NCBI RefSeq assembly: GCF_022397915.1
Contig: NZ_JAKEUO010000003.1
Location: forward strand, 211,963 to 275,962
Direction of reading: 5' to 3'
Source: Vibrio sp. Isolate34
Lineage (GTDB): Bacteria; Pseudomonadota; Gammaproteobacteria; Enterobacterales; Vibrionaceae
Length of the DNA stretch: 64,000 nt
Part shown: piece by piece, positions 51,540 to 60,693 of the stretch
Position numbering within the stretch: the first letter of the stretch is position 1
Layout: each line of letters begins with the position of its first letter
Translations under genes and position numbers: made by a program
Notes under the pieces: generated by a model
The model's input: the letters and a program-made list of their open reading frames with translations, nothing else
The model's database searches: none
What the model was told of the DNA's origin: nothing

Positions 51540-54314
51540 TTACGCTTTAGGGCGCATAATGTTCTTAACTTTACGGCTATTGTCACCAAAGATGCGTTGA
51601 ACTAACACATTCATATCTTCTGCAGTGATCGACCTCGCAACACCCTCAACTTGAGACAAAGCTTCGATATCGTAACCATGAAGTAGATAACGAGACACGT
51701 ACCACGCTTGGTCGATAGAGCTCATTTCAAGCGGTGTGAAGTCCGCTTCAAACTGTTTCACTACCGCTCGCATTTCTTCCTCAGAGACACCTTGTAGAAG
51801 GTCTGCAATCACCTTATCGATCGCCACTTCCACTTCATCAACGTTTTCAGGCGCTATCATCGCACCGATGACCCAATCATGACTCAGCTCGCCGTCTGCA
51901 GACGCTGAATACGTATAAGGCGAGTAATCCAAGCTCAACTCTTCACGAATATAAGTATCTAAACGAGTCGCCAACAGTCGTTCCAACAAGCTTTCCGTGA
52001 AAATATCCTTTGCCGTTGCGCCTTGGTCGGCTTCGGTTGCTGGCTCTGAGATGACCCGTAAGACGTACTCTGCGCTATTCACATTGTTGATAGCGAGATC
52101 AATGCGTGATTCCGATGGCTGCTTGTAAGCCACCTTAAAATCAGGCACAGCCGCTTGTTCCAATGGAATCGAAGCTAGATATTTCTGAACTAAAGGCTTC
52201 AACACGCTTGGGTCGATGTCACCCACGACCACCAATTGGTTATGTCTCATTTGACCAAACAACTGCTGATGAAGATTAGCGATGTCTTCCACAGAAACCG
52301 CTTCAACACGCTCTTTATCAACAAACAGGTGACCACTTTCCTGACTATAGATGTTCTGGTTGATCGCGCGTTCAAACTGACCAACAGGACTGTCCAAGAA
52401 AGATTCTTGCCCCTGTGCAAATTCCTGCTTCACCGCTTCTAATTGCTCAGGGTTAATTTTAGGAGCCATGATGAAGGTATAAAGCGCAGCAAACGTGTCT
52501 TCAAGGCCGTCTTTAGTAATATTAAATTCAATACCATGACGAGTATTGCCAATGAAGGAATCAGCGCGAATATTTTCACGATCCAAGTACGCTAAAAGCT
52601 CAGAGCCCGTAAACTCACCAACACCGCTTCGAGCAAAAGTAGGTAACGCTACCTCAACCGCTGGGTACAAGCTCGGATCCAAAGCGGCTTTTCCGCCGAG
52701 GCTCATGTACATCACACCAACATCATCACCTGCCACATAATCACGCAGGTACCACATGTCGATACCATTGCTTAACGTCCATTTTTGGATGTATGGGTCG
52801 ACGGACATTTGTTCCGCAAGCACAACCTCACCCTGCGAACTTGGTACAGCAAAAGCACTCGCTGTCGCAATCGCGAGTGGCTGCACTCCCGTTTCGCTGT
52901 AAGTCGCTTTTAAACTATCTAGCGAGTCGATGATCGCCGCTCTATCTTCAGAATCGTCCAAGCCGATAACAAGGAAGTAATCATCAGAAAGCAGGTCTTT
53001 GATGTTGTCGTTAATCGCCTCAAGGTTTAGGTTCGCAATGAAAGTTTCTAAACTGGCTTGATAGTCTTTCTGAGATTGGACGATTCGATCAGTCACAAGC
53101 GCACTGGCTTTGTAGTTCGCGTGGTCAACGCTGTCCATTTTGTCCCAGTCATGCTCGATGTCATCCAGCAAGTCTTGGTAGTAGTGCTGCTCGCCAACGA
53201 TATCCGTTTTCGACACGCCAAAGTCACGCAGTGATGCCAATGTAGAGAGCATCTCTTGTTGGATAACCTCGCGGCCGCCTGCTGGGAAACCAACACTGAT
53301 TGAAGAATAATTCAGAGAACCCATTCGATAGTTATCGGACGCTACCCATTGCGTCGGCAGCGCTGCATCATTGAATACTGCTTCGAGTCGCTGTTGAATG
53401 ATTTGTTGCGCGGTTTCATCTAACCAACGTTTATGCTGTTGAGCATGAGTTTCAACTCTATCTAAACCGCGGTTGAACGTCAGAGTGATGCTCGGCGCTT
53501 CTCTTCCTGCGTATTCAACATAATCACCTTCATTGAACGAGGTCATTTTCTGCTTTTCCGGTCTCGGGGTGTCGCCACGCTCCCAGCTTGAAAACTTCTC
53601 TTCAATCAATGGAATCAAGGTTTTGATGTCTACATCACCTGAAATCACTAACTCGGCGATTTGAGGTTGATACCAAGTTTGGTAGAAGTCAGCTAAGCCT
53701 TGAGGCGTTGCCTCTACAACAGACGCTTTCGAGCCCAATGCATCTTGAGATTCATACGGACCGCCTTCAATCAAGTGGTCATAAAATACCTCTCCGAATG
53801 ACTTGTCATCAAGACGAGCCATGCGGAACTCACCCAGAATCACGCCTTTCTCTTTTTCAACTTCTGAGCTTGCGATGTCTAGGCCATCACCCACATCACG
53901 CATCCACGTCAAGGCAGACTGCAACTCGATGTTATCGGGCAAATCTAACTGGTATACCGTCTCTTCATAAGAGGTGTAGGCGTTAATATCCGCACCAAAG
54001 CTAGAACCGGCATCTTCAAACAGACGGATTACATCGTTTTGAGAGAAGTTTTTACTGCCATTGAATGCCATGTGCTCGACAAAGTGAGCATAACCTTCCT
54101 GTTGAGAAGTCTCTTGAATCGAACCCGCATGCACGACTAACCGTACAGAAACAGACTCTTCATGATCAGGATAAACATGATAGGTAAGACCGTTTTCCAG
54201 CTGACCTGACTTCCACGCAGGATCCGGTTGGATTAAGTTTTCGGTAGTTTTTGATGTTGAGCTACAGCCAAACAAAGTTAGGCATAGTGCCGTCGCTAAA
54301 TAATATGTTTTCAT
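51540..54314 (-). CDS. M16 zinc peptidase, lipoprotein
   Basis: 924 residues, with lipobox at the N terminus (LTLFGC). Two M16 halves: the active one has the inverted zinc motif H77-F-V-E80-H81, with further Glu in the downstream segment SSSEVEKEKGVILGEFRM; the second (about 500-920) is inactive-like, with WTLSNGIDMWYLRD and RHNQLVVVGDID. Resembles PqqL/insulinase-type periplasmic proteases that degrade peptides at the envelope. Ribosome site AGAGG. Single gene. Confidence 0.9.
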   Translation of the reverse strand: MKTYYLATALCLTLFGCSSTSKTTENLIQPDPAWKSGQLENGLTYHVYPDHEESVSVRLVVHAGSIQETSQQEGYAHFVEHMAFNGSKNFSQNDVIRLFEDAGSSFGADINAYTSYEETVYQLDLPDNIELQSALTWMRDVGDGLDIASSEVEKEKGVILGEFRMARLDDKSFGEVFYDHLIEGGPYESQDALGSKASVVEATPQGLADFYQTWYQPQIAELVISGDVDIKTLIPLIEEKFSSWERGDTPRPEKQKMTSFNEGDYVEYAGREAPSITLTFNRGLDRVETHAQQHKRWLDETAQQIIQQRLEAVFNDAALPTQWVASDNYRMGSLNYSSISVGFPAGGREVIQQEMLSTLASLRDFGVSKTDIVGEQHYYQDLLDDIEHDWDKMDSVDHANYKASALVTDRIVQSQKDYQASLETFIANLNLEAINDNIKDLLSDDYFLVIGLDDSEDRAAIIDSLDSLKATYSETGVQPLAIATASAFAVPSSQGEVVLAEQMSVDPYIQKWTLSNGIDMWYLRDYVAGDDVGVMYMSLGGKAALDPSLYPAVEVALPTFARSGVGEFTGSELLAYLDRENIRADSFIGNTRHGIEFNITKDGLEDTFAALYTFIMAPKINPEQLEAVKQEFAQGQESFLDSPVGQFERAINQNIYSQESGHLFVDKERVEAVSVEDIANLHQQLFGQMRHNQLVVVGDIDPSVLKPLVQKYLASIPLEQAAVPDFKVAYKQPSESRIDLAINNVNSAEYVLRVISEPATEADQGATAKDIFTESLLERLLATRLDTYIREELSLDYSPYTYSASADGELSHDWVIGAMIAPENVDEVEVAIDKVIADLLQGVSEEEMRAVVKQFEADFTPLEMSSIDQAWYVSRYLLHGYDIEALSQVEGVARSITAEDMNVLVQRIFGDNSRKVKNIMRPKA

Positions 54315-54505
54315 AACAACCTCTTAATGTCATTCATCGACAATATACAGATTGAGCTAACGATTATTATTTAATATTTAACCCGATGAATATCTTTGTG
54401 ATCTGGATCTTTATTTTATAAATTACCATGCGATATGTAAGATCACCTGAATTTACTTGAAGTAGCACTTTAATAAGAGCTTATGAAATCCATTTAAACA
54501 CGCTT

Positions 54506-54560
54506 GCTACATACCTTAAGTGATTCACTACATACCTTAAGTGATTCACTACATACCTTT
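54506..54560 (-). repeat. 21-bp tandem repeat spanning the LytTR stop codon
   Basis: CTACATACCTTAAGTGATTCA occurs at 54506-54526 and 54527-54547, with a partial third copy at 54548-54558 that includes the stop codon of the LytTR gene. On the minus strand the gene end Gly-Met-stop is repeated in the same frame, with TAG-TGA and TAA stops in each unit. Confidence 0.85.
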
Positions 54561-55397
54561 AAACAGGGCTTGCGAGGCGCGGCTGATGGGTAGTTTTTCA
54601 CCTGACACATACGCCGACATCTGGCCGGAGAGTCCTTTCTTGACCTTATCAATGGCGGAAACCTTCACCACCACGGAACGGTGGATCTGCCAAAACTCAT
54701 CAGGATTGAGTTGGGCAATCAACTCTTTTAGTGACACGCGAAGAATAAACTCCTCTAATGAACCTCCTTGACCCTTCTTAAATATAGACACGTACTTATC
54801 TTCGGCTTTGAAATACGCCACATCATCGACGGCAATCAGGTGGATGTCTTCTCCAACGCTGGCTTTGAGCCATGTGAGGTACTTTTTCTTTGATAGATAA
54901 GGAGGCTGCGTTTGCTGAGAAGTCGATTGTGATAATTGTTGAAGCTGATTCATTAATGCCGCGATATCGGGCTGATCCGGTGTACTACCTGATTGCGTTT
55001 GGTTGCTCGACAAACGCGCTTGAACCTTCTGACATGTGGTAAGTAAACGCTCTTCATTGATTGGCTTGAGCAAGTAATCAATCGCATTGTGCTCAAAGGC
55101 TTTGACCGCGTATTCGTCATAAGCCGTAATGAAAACCACCAATGGCGGCGAAGATAACTTGGTCAGTTTTTTCGCCAACGAGATACCATCGAGCTCTGGC
55201 ATTCGAATATCAAGAAAGACCGCATCAGGCTCAAGTTGCTGAATACCCTGCATCGCCTCTAGCCCGTTTTTTGCCTTAGCGACGATCTCTAGCTCCGGCC
55301 AAACCTCAGCCAAACTCTTGTCTAGGTGATGCCTTAACAGTGCTTCATCGTCTGCGATAATCGCCGTCACGCTTGGCTTTGATGCTGGGTTATTCAT
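54549..55397 (-). CDS. LytTR-family response regulator
   Basis: 282 residues. N-terminal receiver domain TAIIADDEALLRHHLDKSL with phospho-Asp in DAVFLDIRMPELDG and Lys in KP of DYLLKPINEER; C-terminal LytTR DNA-binding domain (about 180-280) with LKASVGEDIHLIAVDDVAYFKAEDKY and PDEFWQIHRSVVVKV. Start at 55397 is preceded by AAGGAATA; the long frame upstream overlaps the kinase gene. Last gene of the seven-gene envelope operon and the partner of the kinase at 55483. A Gln/Ser-rich linker lies between the two domains. Confidence 0.92.
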   Translation of the reverse strand: MNNPASKPSVTAIIADDEALLRHHLDKSLAEVWPELEIVAKAKNGLEAMQGIQQLEPDAVFLDIRMPELDGISLAKKLTKLSSPPLVVFITAYDEYAVKAFEHNAIDYLLKPINEERLLTTCQKVQARLSSNQTQSGSTPDQPDIAALMNQLQQLSQSTSQQTQPPYLSKKKYLTWLKASVGEDIHLIAVDDVAYFKAEDKYVSIFKKGQGGSLEEFILRVSLKELIAQLNPDEFWQIHRSVVVKVSAIDKVKKGLSGQMSAYVSGEKLPISRASQALFKGM

Positions 55398-55482
55398 GAT
55401 TATTCCTTTAAATTCACACTGTAAATCGTTTGTTTTTGTCTCTGAGCTTATTTCGTCACAGTACTTATTTTCGTAACAGAGC

Positions 55483-56541
55483 CTAGAGCACCAGCTCTGC
55501 GTTCTCGGAGCTAGTTTCGCTGATGAGCGGTAATAAGATAGTTGATACCACGCCACCCGAAGCTTGCTCGGTGATCGTGAGGCTCGCCTTATCACCGTAT
55601 AGGGTTTCGATTCGCTGACGAATATTGCTTAACCCAACACCATGGCCAGTATTCACCGAGGGCGTTTTCAGCCCTGCGCCATTATCAGACACTTCAATCT
55701 TCAACTGCTCGGCTTGTTGAGCAATACGGATATTCACTTGGCCACCTGCGGCTTTGGGCTCAATACCGTGTGTGAGCGCATTCTCAACCAAAGGTTGAAT
55801 CAAAAATGGTGGAATCATTTGCTGATCGCTGATGTCGTGCGTCTCAATCGAGAACGCCAAGCGCTCATCTAAGCGTATCTTTTGAATGTTAAGATAAGCA
55901 TCCAACAAGTCGACCTCTTGTGCGATGGTCGATTGCTCAGTACGGCTGTTCTTCAGAGTCACACGCAGCAAATCAGTCAGCTTTTCGAGCATCAGCTTGG
56001 CTTTCGCACTGTCGCTCTCAATCAACACATTAATGGTCGCCAGTGTATTAAATAGGAAGTGTGGTTCGATTTGGCTTTGCAACTGCTTAAGTTGACTCAG
56101 CACCACCACCTTCTCTTGATCGGCCTGACGGCGCTTGGCCACTTCTAATTCATTGTCGGCACGAAGCTGCTTCTCTCTTGAGTAGAAGTAGTAATAGCAA
56201 ACCGAGCAGAAGATCACACCCAACAGCACCACAGATTTAAGATCCGAGATATTAGAACCGAAATACCCGTTTAACCAATAGTGCGCATTCAGAGTACCGA
56301 AGGTCATCGCGACCACCATTGAGATGGCTACTTCAATCCTTCTAGATGTTCTCTTAAACAACTTCACCAAGACGAAAGAGGAACCTACGGCGCTATAACC
56401 AAAGCCAAAACTGATAGCTAGGTTAACCGTTAATCCGCCGCCCCAAATCGTATGGGTTGTAATCGCAATAAGAACACAAAATAGCGTGGTGAACGCAAAG
56501 CTTTTGATCCATGAAAACCGACTGTTTGAAGAAGTGTTCAT
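55483..56541 (-). CDS. LytS-type membrane sensor histidine kinase
   Basis: 352 residues with four membrane helices in the first about 130, no obvious periplasmic sensor domain, a coiled segment, a His_kinase (PF06580) region with the phospho-accepting His in QSQIEPHFLFNTLATINVLI, and a HATPase end with VENALTHGIEPKA (N-box) and GLSNIRQRIETLYG (G-box). The short loops suggest it senses something in or beside the membrane. TAATG overlap with the outer-membrane protein gene upstream, so it is co-translated with it. Confidence 0.9.
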   Translation of the reverse strand: MNTSSNSRFSWIKSFAFTTLFCVLIAITTHTIWGGGLTVNLAISFGFGYSAVGSSFVLVKLFKRTSRRIEVAISMVVAMTFGTLNAHYWLNGYFGSNISDLKSVVLLGVIFCSVCYYYFYSREKQLRADNELEVAKRRQADQEKVVVLSQLKQLQSQIEPHFLFNTLATINVLIESDSAKAKLMLEKLTDLLRVTLKNSRTEQSTIAQEVDLLDAYLNIQKIRLDERLAFSIETHDISDQQMIPPFLIQPLVENALTHGIEPKAAGGQVNIRIAQQAEQLKIEVSDNGAGLKTPSVNTGHGVGLSNIRQRIETLYGDKASLTITEQASGGVVSTILLPLISETSSENAELVL

Positions 56542-57833
56542 TAAAATCGTCCTTTGATATTTATAAGAATCATATGACTATCGGGTAAGTTGGCGTAAGC
56601 AGAATCACTTTTACCGCCTAGAAAGCGTGCAGCAAGTTCCAATTCCAACGATGATTCACCATTATCTAACGCCTGATAGTTGAGCCACTGAGTCGCAATA
56701 AAACCACCGTCTTGTGGAGATAACATCACATCAAATGTTGGCGTGATATCTTCAAGCCAGCCATGTGTCGAATCCAAAGACCAGTGAAACATGATGTTAT
56801 GTTGAACCAAATTAGCGTGCTGATAGCCTTGCGCATAAGAACCTGCCAACGAAGCTGTCATCAGATTCACCGACAAAGACTCTGCACTTTCTATTGCGCT
56901 TTGCCATTCAGAATTGCTCCAAGCGCGGCTATCAAACCAATATTCCAGCACCACATTGTGGCCAGTATCATTTGCCCATGTTAATCCGGCTAACGCTTGA
57001 TAGGCCTCGCCTTGCTCTTCTAAATAAATAGGTTTAAACATGGAATCAGGCTGGCTGTAACCAAGGCTTTGTCGCTGATAAACCATCGAACCATGAAACT
57101 CCCACGCGAGGTTTAATACCGACACCAAGCTCGCTCCAAGTAAACCGTGGCGTACATCGTCGTAATAAGCGACCCATTGATATTCGTGATCGCCTACTAA
57201 GTTGTAACGACGTAAGCCAAACCCTTGTTGTTGGTTCTGCTTTTCGAACTCATTCACATCTTGGGAAGTCCATGATGAATCGCTGTAAAGCAGTGTCCAT
57301 TCGCCCGTCATATCGAACAGTGACGCCGACGCCACACCCGCGCCCTCTTCTGCAACAATGCCTACTGGGTTTTGTCGGTAAGGCTTGATGATGTCTAAAG
57401 GTCGGTAGCCATAGCCCACGCCCCAATCGAGACGAACCTTGCCGAGCGTGACATCGAGGTAGTGATCTCCGATTACTGAATTCGACACCTCAACGCCACC
57501 TTGCCAAAACAGCTCTCGCATGATGAATTCCGATTCAAAGCTCGTCTCATTCCCCTGTGGGTCGTTGCTCAACATGTCATTGGCTTTCACTGCAAACAGG
57601 CCAAGCCAATTGTTGTAACCAACCTCAAGATCCAACAAGCCATTGAGCGACTGGCGCTGATCAGATGCTAAAGGAGTGAATGGCGACTCTCGTGATTCAA
57701 TCGCTTCGGCACTCAGTTGCCAGTCCCACGCTAGACTCAATTCATCTGCCTGAATCGTGTTACTAACGCAAGACAAAGTAAGTAAAGTAGCAGCTGAATA
57801 CTTGATGTGAGGCTTGCGATTGAAAGCGTACAT
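56541..57833 (-). CDS. Predicted outer-membrane beta-barrel protein
   Basis: 430 residues with a signal sequence (SAATLLTLSCVSNTIQADE) and many alternating amphipathic strands with aromatic girdles (LSLAWDWQLSAEAIE, YNNWLGLFAVKAND, VRLDWGVGYGYRPLD, WLNYQALDNGESSLELELAARF). The C terminus ends in Phe (HMILINIKGRF), usual for barrels assembled by BAM. No named family recognised. ATG at 57833 has AGGTGGG five bases upstream; a GTG three codons earlier is less likely. In the operon it is flanked by the LolA-like gene and the sensor kinase. Confidence 0.7.
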   Translation of the reverse strand: MYAFNRKPHIKYSAATLLTLSCVSNTIQADELSLAWDWQLSAEAIESRESPFTPLASDQRQSLNGLLDLEVGYNNWLGLFAVKANDMLSNDPQGNETSFESEFIMRELFWQGGVEVSNSVIGDHYLDVTLGKVRLDWGVGYGYRPLDIIKPYRQNPVGIVAEEGAGVASASLFDMTGEWTLLYSDSSWTSQDVNEFEKQNQQQGFGLRRYNLVGDHEYQWVAYYDDVRHGLLGASLVSVLNLAWEFHGSMVYQRQSLGYSQPDSMFKPIYLEEQGEAYQALAGLTWANDTGHNVVLEYWFDSRAWSNSEWQSAIESAESLSVNLMTASLAGSYAQGYQHANLVQHNIMFHWSLDSTHGWLEDITPTFDVMLSPQDGGFIATQWLNYQALDNGESSLELELAARFLGGKSDSAYANLPDSHMILINIKGRF

Positions 57834-57842
57834 GACACCCAC

Positions 57843-58625
57843 CTAAAGCCCAGACACGCTATTACGTGATAAGTAAGCAGGGTTATAGTACTTGTCTGCC
57901 AAGCTTTGTTCGCTCACCTCGCGGTACTCAATTACGGTTTTCTTACTTGGCTGAATCTTATCGAGTAAGGTCATCGATACCACACTTGGCAAGCCATCAC
58001 GCACGCCTTCAGTAAACCACGCTTGCTTGGCTAACTTTGCTGAACGCAGGTACAAATCCGCTTTAACTGGAAATGCGCGATCTGCCGTTAACCACAGATC
58101 AATCGATTGATAACTCGCACCCTTGGTTTTTGCCGTAAGTTTTAAGTGATGGGTATCAAGCTGTTCACCACTTGGCATCTCAACCGATTGTTCAGCAACC
58201 CACTCGCCTTGGTAGTCTTCGCTCCAAGTCAGCGTTGAGATATCACCAACCGAAGCTTCACCAAGCAATTTTTGCATCGGGGTGATACGAATTGGACGGC
58301 GAGATTTCGGCATCAGTAACCAATAGTTGTCCTCTATCATCAGCATCTTTTGACCCGCCTCGACCGCCGACTTGAACACGACCAGCGACTCTCGGTTTGG
58401 TCTTGTGTAAACGTTGTATTCGCGGGTTTTGTCTAGTTGCTCATCTTGATATAGCGCGACCAGAGACACCACTTTCGACGCCTGTTCGCTGTTCAAACGG
58501 TAGCTATCGGCCTTGGCAATCATCTCTGTGACTTGCTGTGAATCGACTGCCCAGCTTGGTGTCGATACTAGAACCAAAGCTAAAACAGAGCCTAATAGAT
58601 TGAATGAACGAGTTAATTTACACAT
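57843..58625 (-). CDS. LolA-like outer-membrane lipoprotein-sorting protein
   Basis: 260 residues with signal sequence (LLGSVLALVLVSTPSWA). The mature part looks like the PF17131-type LolA-fold protein: EYNVYTRPNRESLVVFKSA, LMIEDNYWLLMPKSRRPIRITP (the most typical stretch), and SIDLWLTADRAFPVKADLYL. Such proteins carry lipid-like cargo through the periplasm. Overlaps the permease gene by 8 bases and lies 9 bases before the barrel gene, so it would sit between an ABC transporter and an outer-membrane protein both genetically and functionally. Confidence 0.85.
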   Translation of the reverse strand: MCKLTRSFNLLGSVLALVLVSTPSWAVDSQQVTEMIAKADSYRLNSEQASKVVSLVALYQDEQLDKTREYNVYTRPNRESLVVFKSAVEAGQKMLMIEDNYWLLMPKSRRPIRITPMQKLLGEASVGDISTLTWSEDYQGEWVAEQSVEMPSGEQLDTHHLKLTAKTKGASYQSIDLWLTADRAFPVKADLYLRSAKLAKQAWFTEGVRDGLPSVVSMTLLDKIQPSKKTVIEYREVSEQSLADKYYNPAYLSRNSVSGL

Positions 58626-59907
58626 AAACCAGCGCCTCCGTGATTGGCTTATTCACGCCTTTACGAGCAGAGAAATAAGCAGCCAGCAAACATATCGTCA
58701 GCACACCTAAAGTGGCGTAACCAACCAATTCTAATGAGAAGTAAATGTTGAGAGGGTAACCTTCGGTTCGACCCGGAGGTGGTGGCATTTGCACATTAAT
58801 CACCAGCAATAACACCGACACTAAACCACTCACTAATGCGCCTATCGCACTGCCAATCACCGCCAGTAATCCCGCCTCTTTTAAGAAGCCTGCGACGATT
58901 TCAGAGGGGTAACTGCCGAGTGCCGACAAAGTGCCGATTTCACGAGTGCGTTCCGTAACCGACATGGTCATGGTGTTGAACAGCGATACGAAAACCACCA
59001 ATGCCATCACCGCGCCCATGATGCCGAATATACGGTCGTAAAGGTCTTTAACCTTGGTGTAGAAAAACGCGCGATCTTGCCATGGGGTGATCTCTATTTC
59101 GGGAGTTTGTGGATCGCTTTGTCTATTCAGCAACACCTCGATGCGTTGTTGTACGGTTGAGGTCTTACTGGTTTCAAAAAGGAATACCGACAAAGTGCTG
59201 ACTTTGTCTGACGCTAAAAGCTCTTGAGCTGTGGTGATGTGTACATACAACTGACGCTTATCCAACTCTGGCACGCCAGTCGAGTAAATACCCTGCACCT
59301 TAAAATCAAAGGCATTCAAAGCGCCATCACTGGTGGTCGCAAGCAGCGTTACCCAATCACCAACGGCCACTTTAAGGTTACGAGCAAGATCGGTTCCGAG
59401 CATCACTTGTGGCTCTTGGCTGTCGTATCTTGGTGATTTCACATCCGAGAGGGTTTGACCGCTGCGCACGTCAAGGAAAGGCCCTTTCATATCGAACTCA
59501 CGCTCATTCACGCCTGTCCCCATAAAGATGGTCGATTTGCTTCCGTTAGACACCAAACCACTAAAATAGACTCGCGGCTGTACACCACGCACGTCACTGT
59601 CGCCAATAATGCTCTTGGTTAGCGCTTGAACGTTATCCAGACCATTGCTAAGCGGCATGTCTTCATCTTGTTCAAAATAACCAGGCGTGCTCAAGGTGAG
59701 ATGACCGGTATCGCGTGCGGTCGATTCCCTTAAGGATTCGTAGGTGTAAAGCCCATAGCCACCCGCACTGGTGAGTGCAAATACGGCAATCGCGATGATC
59801 AACACCGAAAGCAGGCTACGTCGACCATTTCTCAATAAATTAAGCCACGCCAAACGCACCGAGGTTGGAAACAAAAACGTGCTCATTCTTTGTGTTAACT
59901 TGCCCAT
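58618..59907 (-). CDS. FtsX/MacB-like ABC permease
   Basis: 429 residues. One N-terminal membrane helix (SVLIIAIAVFALTSAGGYGLYT), a large periplasmic domain (about 50-290), then three helices with the FtsX motif ETRTREIGTLSALGSYPSEIV-like sequence (here VTERTREIGTLSALGS). This topology is that of LolC/LolE and MacB. With the LolD-like ATPase it would form a type VII ABC system that moves lipids or lipoproteins at the inner membrane. Overlaps the ATPase gene by 13 bases; GGAGG lies seven bases before the ATG. Confidence 0.88.
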   Translation of the reverse strand: MGKLTQRMSTFLFPTSVRLAWLNLLRNGRRSLLSVLIIAIAVFALTSAGGYGLYTYESLRESTARDTGHLTLSTPGYFEQDEDMPLSNGLDNVQALTKSIIGDSDVRGVQPRVYFSGLVSNGSKSTIFMGTGVNEREFDMKGPFLDVRSGQTLSDVKSPRYDSQEPQVMLGTDLARNLKVAVGDWVTLLATTSDGALNAFDFKVQGIYSTGVPELDKRQLYVHITTAQELLASDKVSTLSVFLFETSKTSTVQQRIEVLLNRQSDPQTPEIEITPWQDRAFFYTKVKDLYDRIFGIMGAVMALVVFVSLFNTMTMSVTERTREIGTLSALGSYPSEIVAGFLKEAGLLAVIGSAIGALVSGLVSVLLLVINVQMPPPPGRTEGYPLNIYFSLELVGYATLGVLTICLLAAYFSARKGVNKPITEALVYV

Positions 59908-60593
59908 GAGATAGCCTCCGTTGCTGTGGCTTGTGGTGCCAGTTGTCCATCGATAAGTTCAATCACTCGATCACAGCGCTGCGCCATTCTTGGGTCGTGT
60001 GTTGCGACAATAAAGGTGGTGCCCATCTCGTGACCGAGCTCTTTCATAATGTCGATCACAAGGTTGGCAGTGTGGCTGTCTAAGCTGGCAGTCGGCTCAT
60101 CGGCAATTACTAGACTTGGGTTGTGGATTAACGCTCTGGCAATCGCGACACGTTGTTGCTGACCGCCTGAAAGGTTGTCTGGACGGTGATGAACATAATC
60201 TCCTAGCCCAACACGCTCTAACATGTCTTGGGCTCTGGTCTGCTGTTCTTGTCTCGAACATTGGTTCAACATCAATGGATAAGCGACGTTCTCAAGCGCT
60301 GTCATCACAGGAACCAGATTGAAACGCTGAAATACAAAACCCAACGACTGGCGACGAAAACGCGCAGCAGCGATTTGAACGGTTGGATACGCTTTACCAT
60401 CAATGTTTATCTCGCCTTGATAGTCCATATCCAACAAACCAAGAATGTTCAAAAGTGTGCTTTTCCCTGACCCAGAAGGGCCACACAACGCCACCATTTC
60501 ACCGCGTTTGATTTGGCCATCGACTCCCTTGAGGGCGTCTACACTTTGACCGCCAGTGAGATACGATTTGCCGATACCTTTAAATTCAATCAT
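59895..60593 (-). CDS. LolD/MacB-like ABC ATPase
   Basis: 232 residues. Walker A in ALCGPSGSGKSTLLNILG, Q-loop FVFQRFNLVPVMTALENV, ABC signature LSGGQQQRVAIARAL, Walker B SLVIADEPTASLD and H-loop ATHDP. The closest groups are LolD and MacB, which work with FtsX-type permeases, as found in the next gene. GGAGGAC precedes the ATG. Confidence 0.93.
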   Translation of the reverse strand: MIEFKGIGKSYLTGGQSVDALKGVDGQIKRGEMVALCGPSGSGKSTLLNILGLLDMDYQGEINIDGKAYPTVQIAAARFRRQSLGFVFQRFNLVPVMTALENVAYPLMLNQCSRQEQQTRAQDMLERVGLGDYVHHRPDNLSGGQQQRVAIARALIHNPSLVIADEPTASLDSHTANLVIDIMKELGHEMGTTFIVATHDPRMAQRCDRVIELIDGQLAPQATATEAISWAS

Positions 60594-60631
60594 TCCGTTG
60601 TCCTCCGATTACCAATCCATTCTTAGCAATT

Positions 60632-60693
60632 CACAGCTACTATTTGGCTTTCTCGCCCATTATTTAGCATTCGCAACTGTTACTTGGCTTTCG
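60632..60693. repeat. Degenerate duplication of the 3' end of the gene at 60680
   Basis: ATTCACAGCTACTATTTGGC (60632 onward) and ATTCGCAACTGTTACTTGGC (60670 onward) are related copies of about 24-31 bp, 38 bases apart. The second overlaps the end of the 60680 gene (Ala-Lys-stop), so the stop region seems to have been duplicated and then diverged. Confidence 0.6.
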
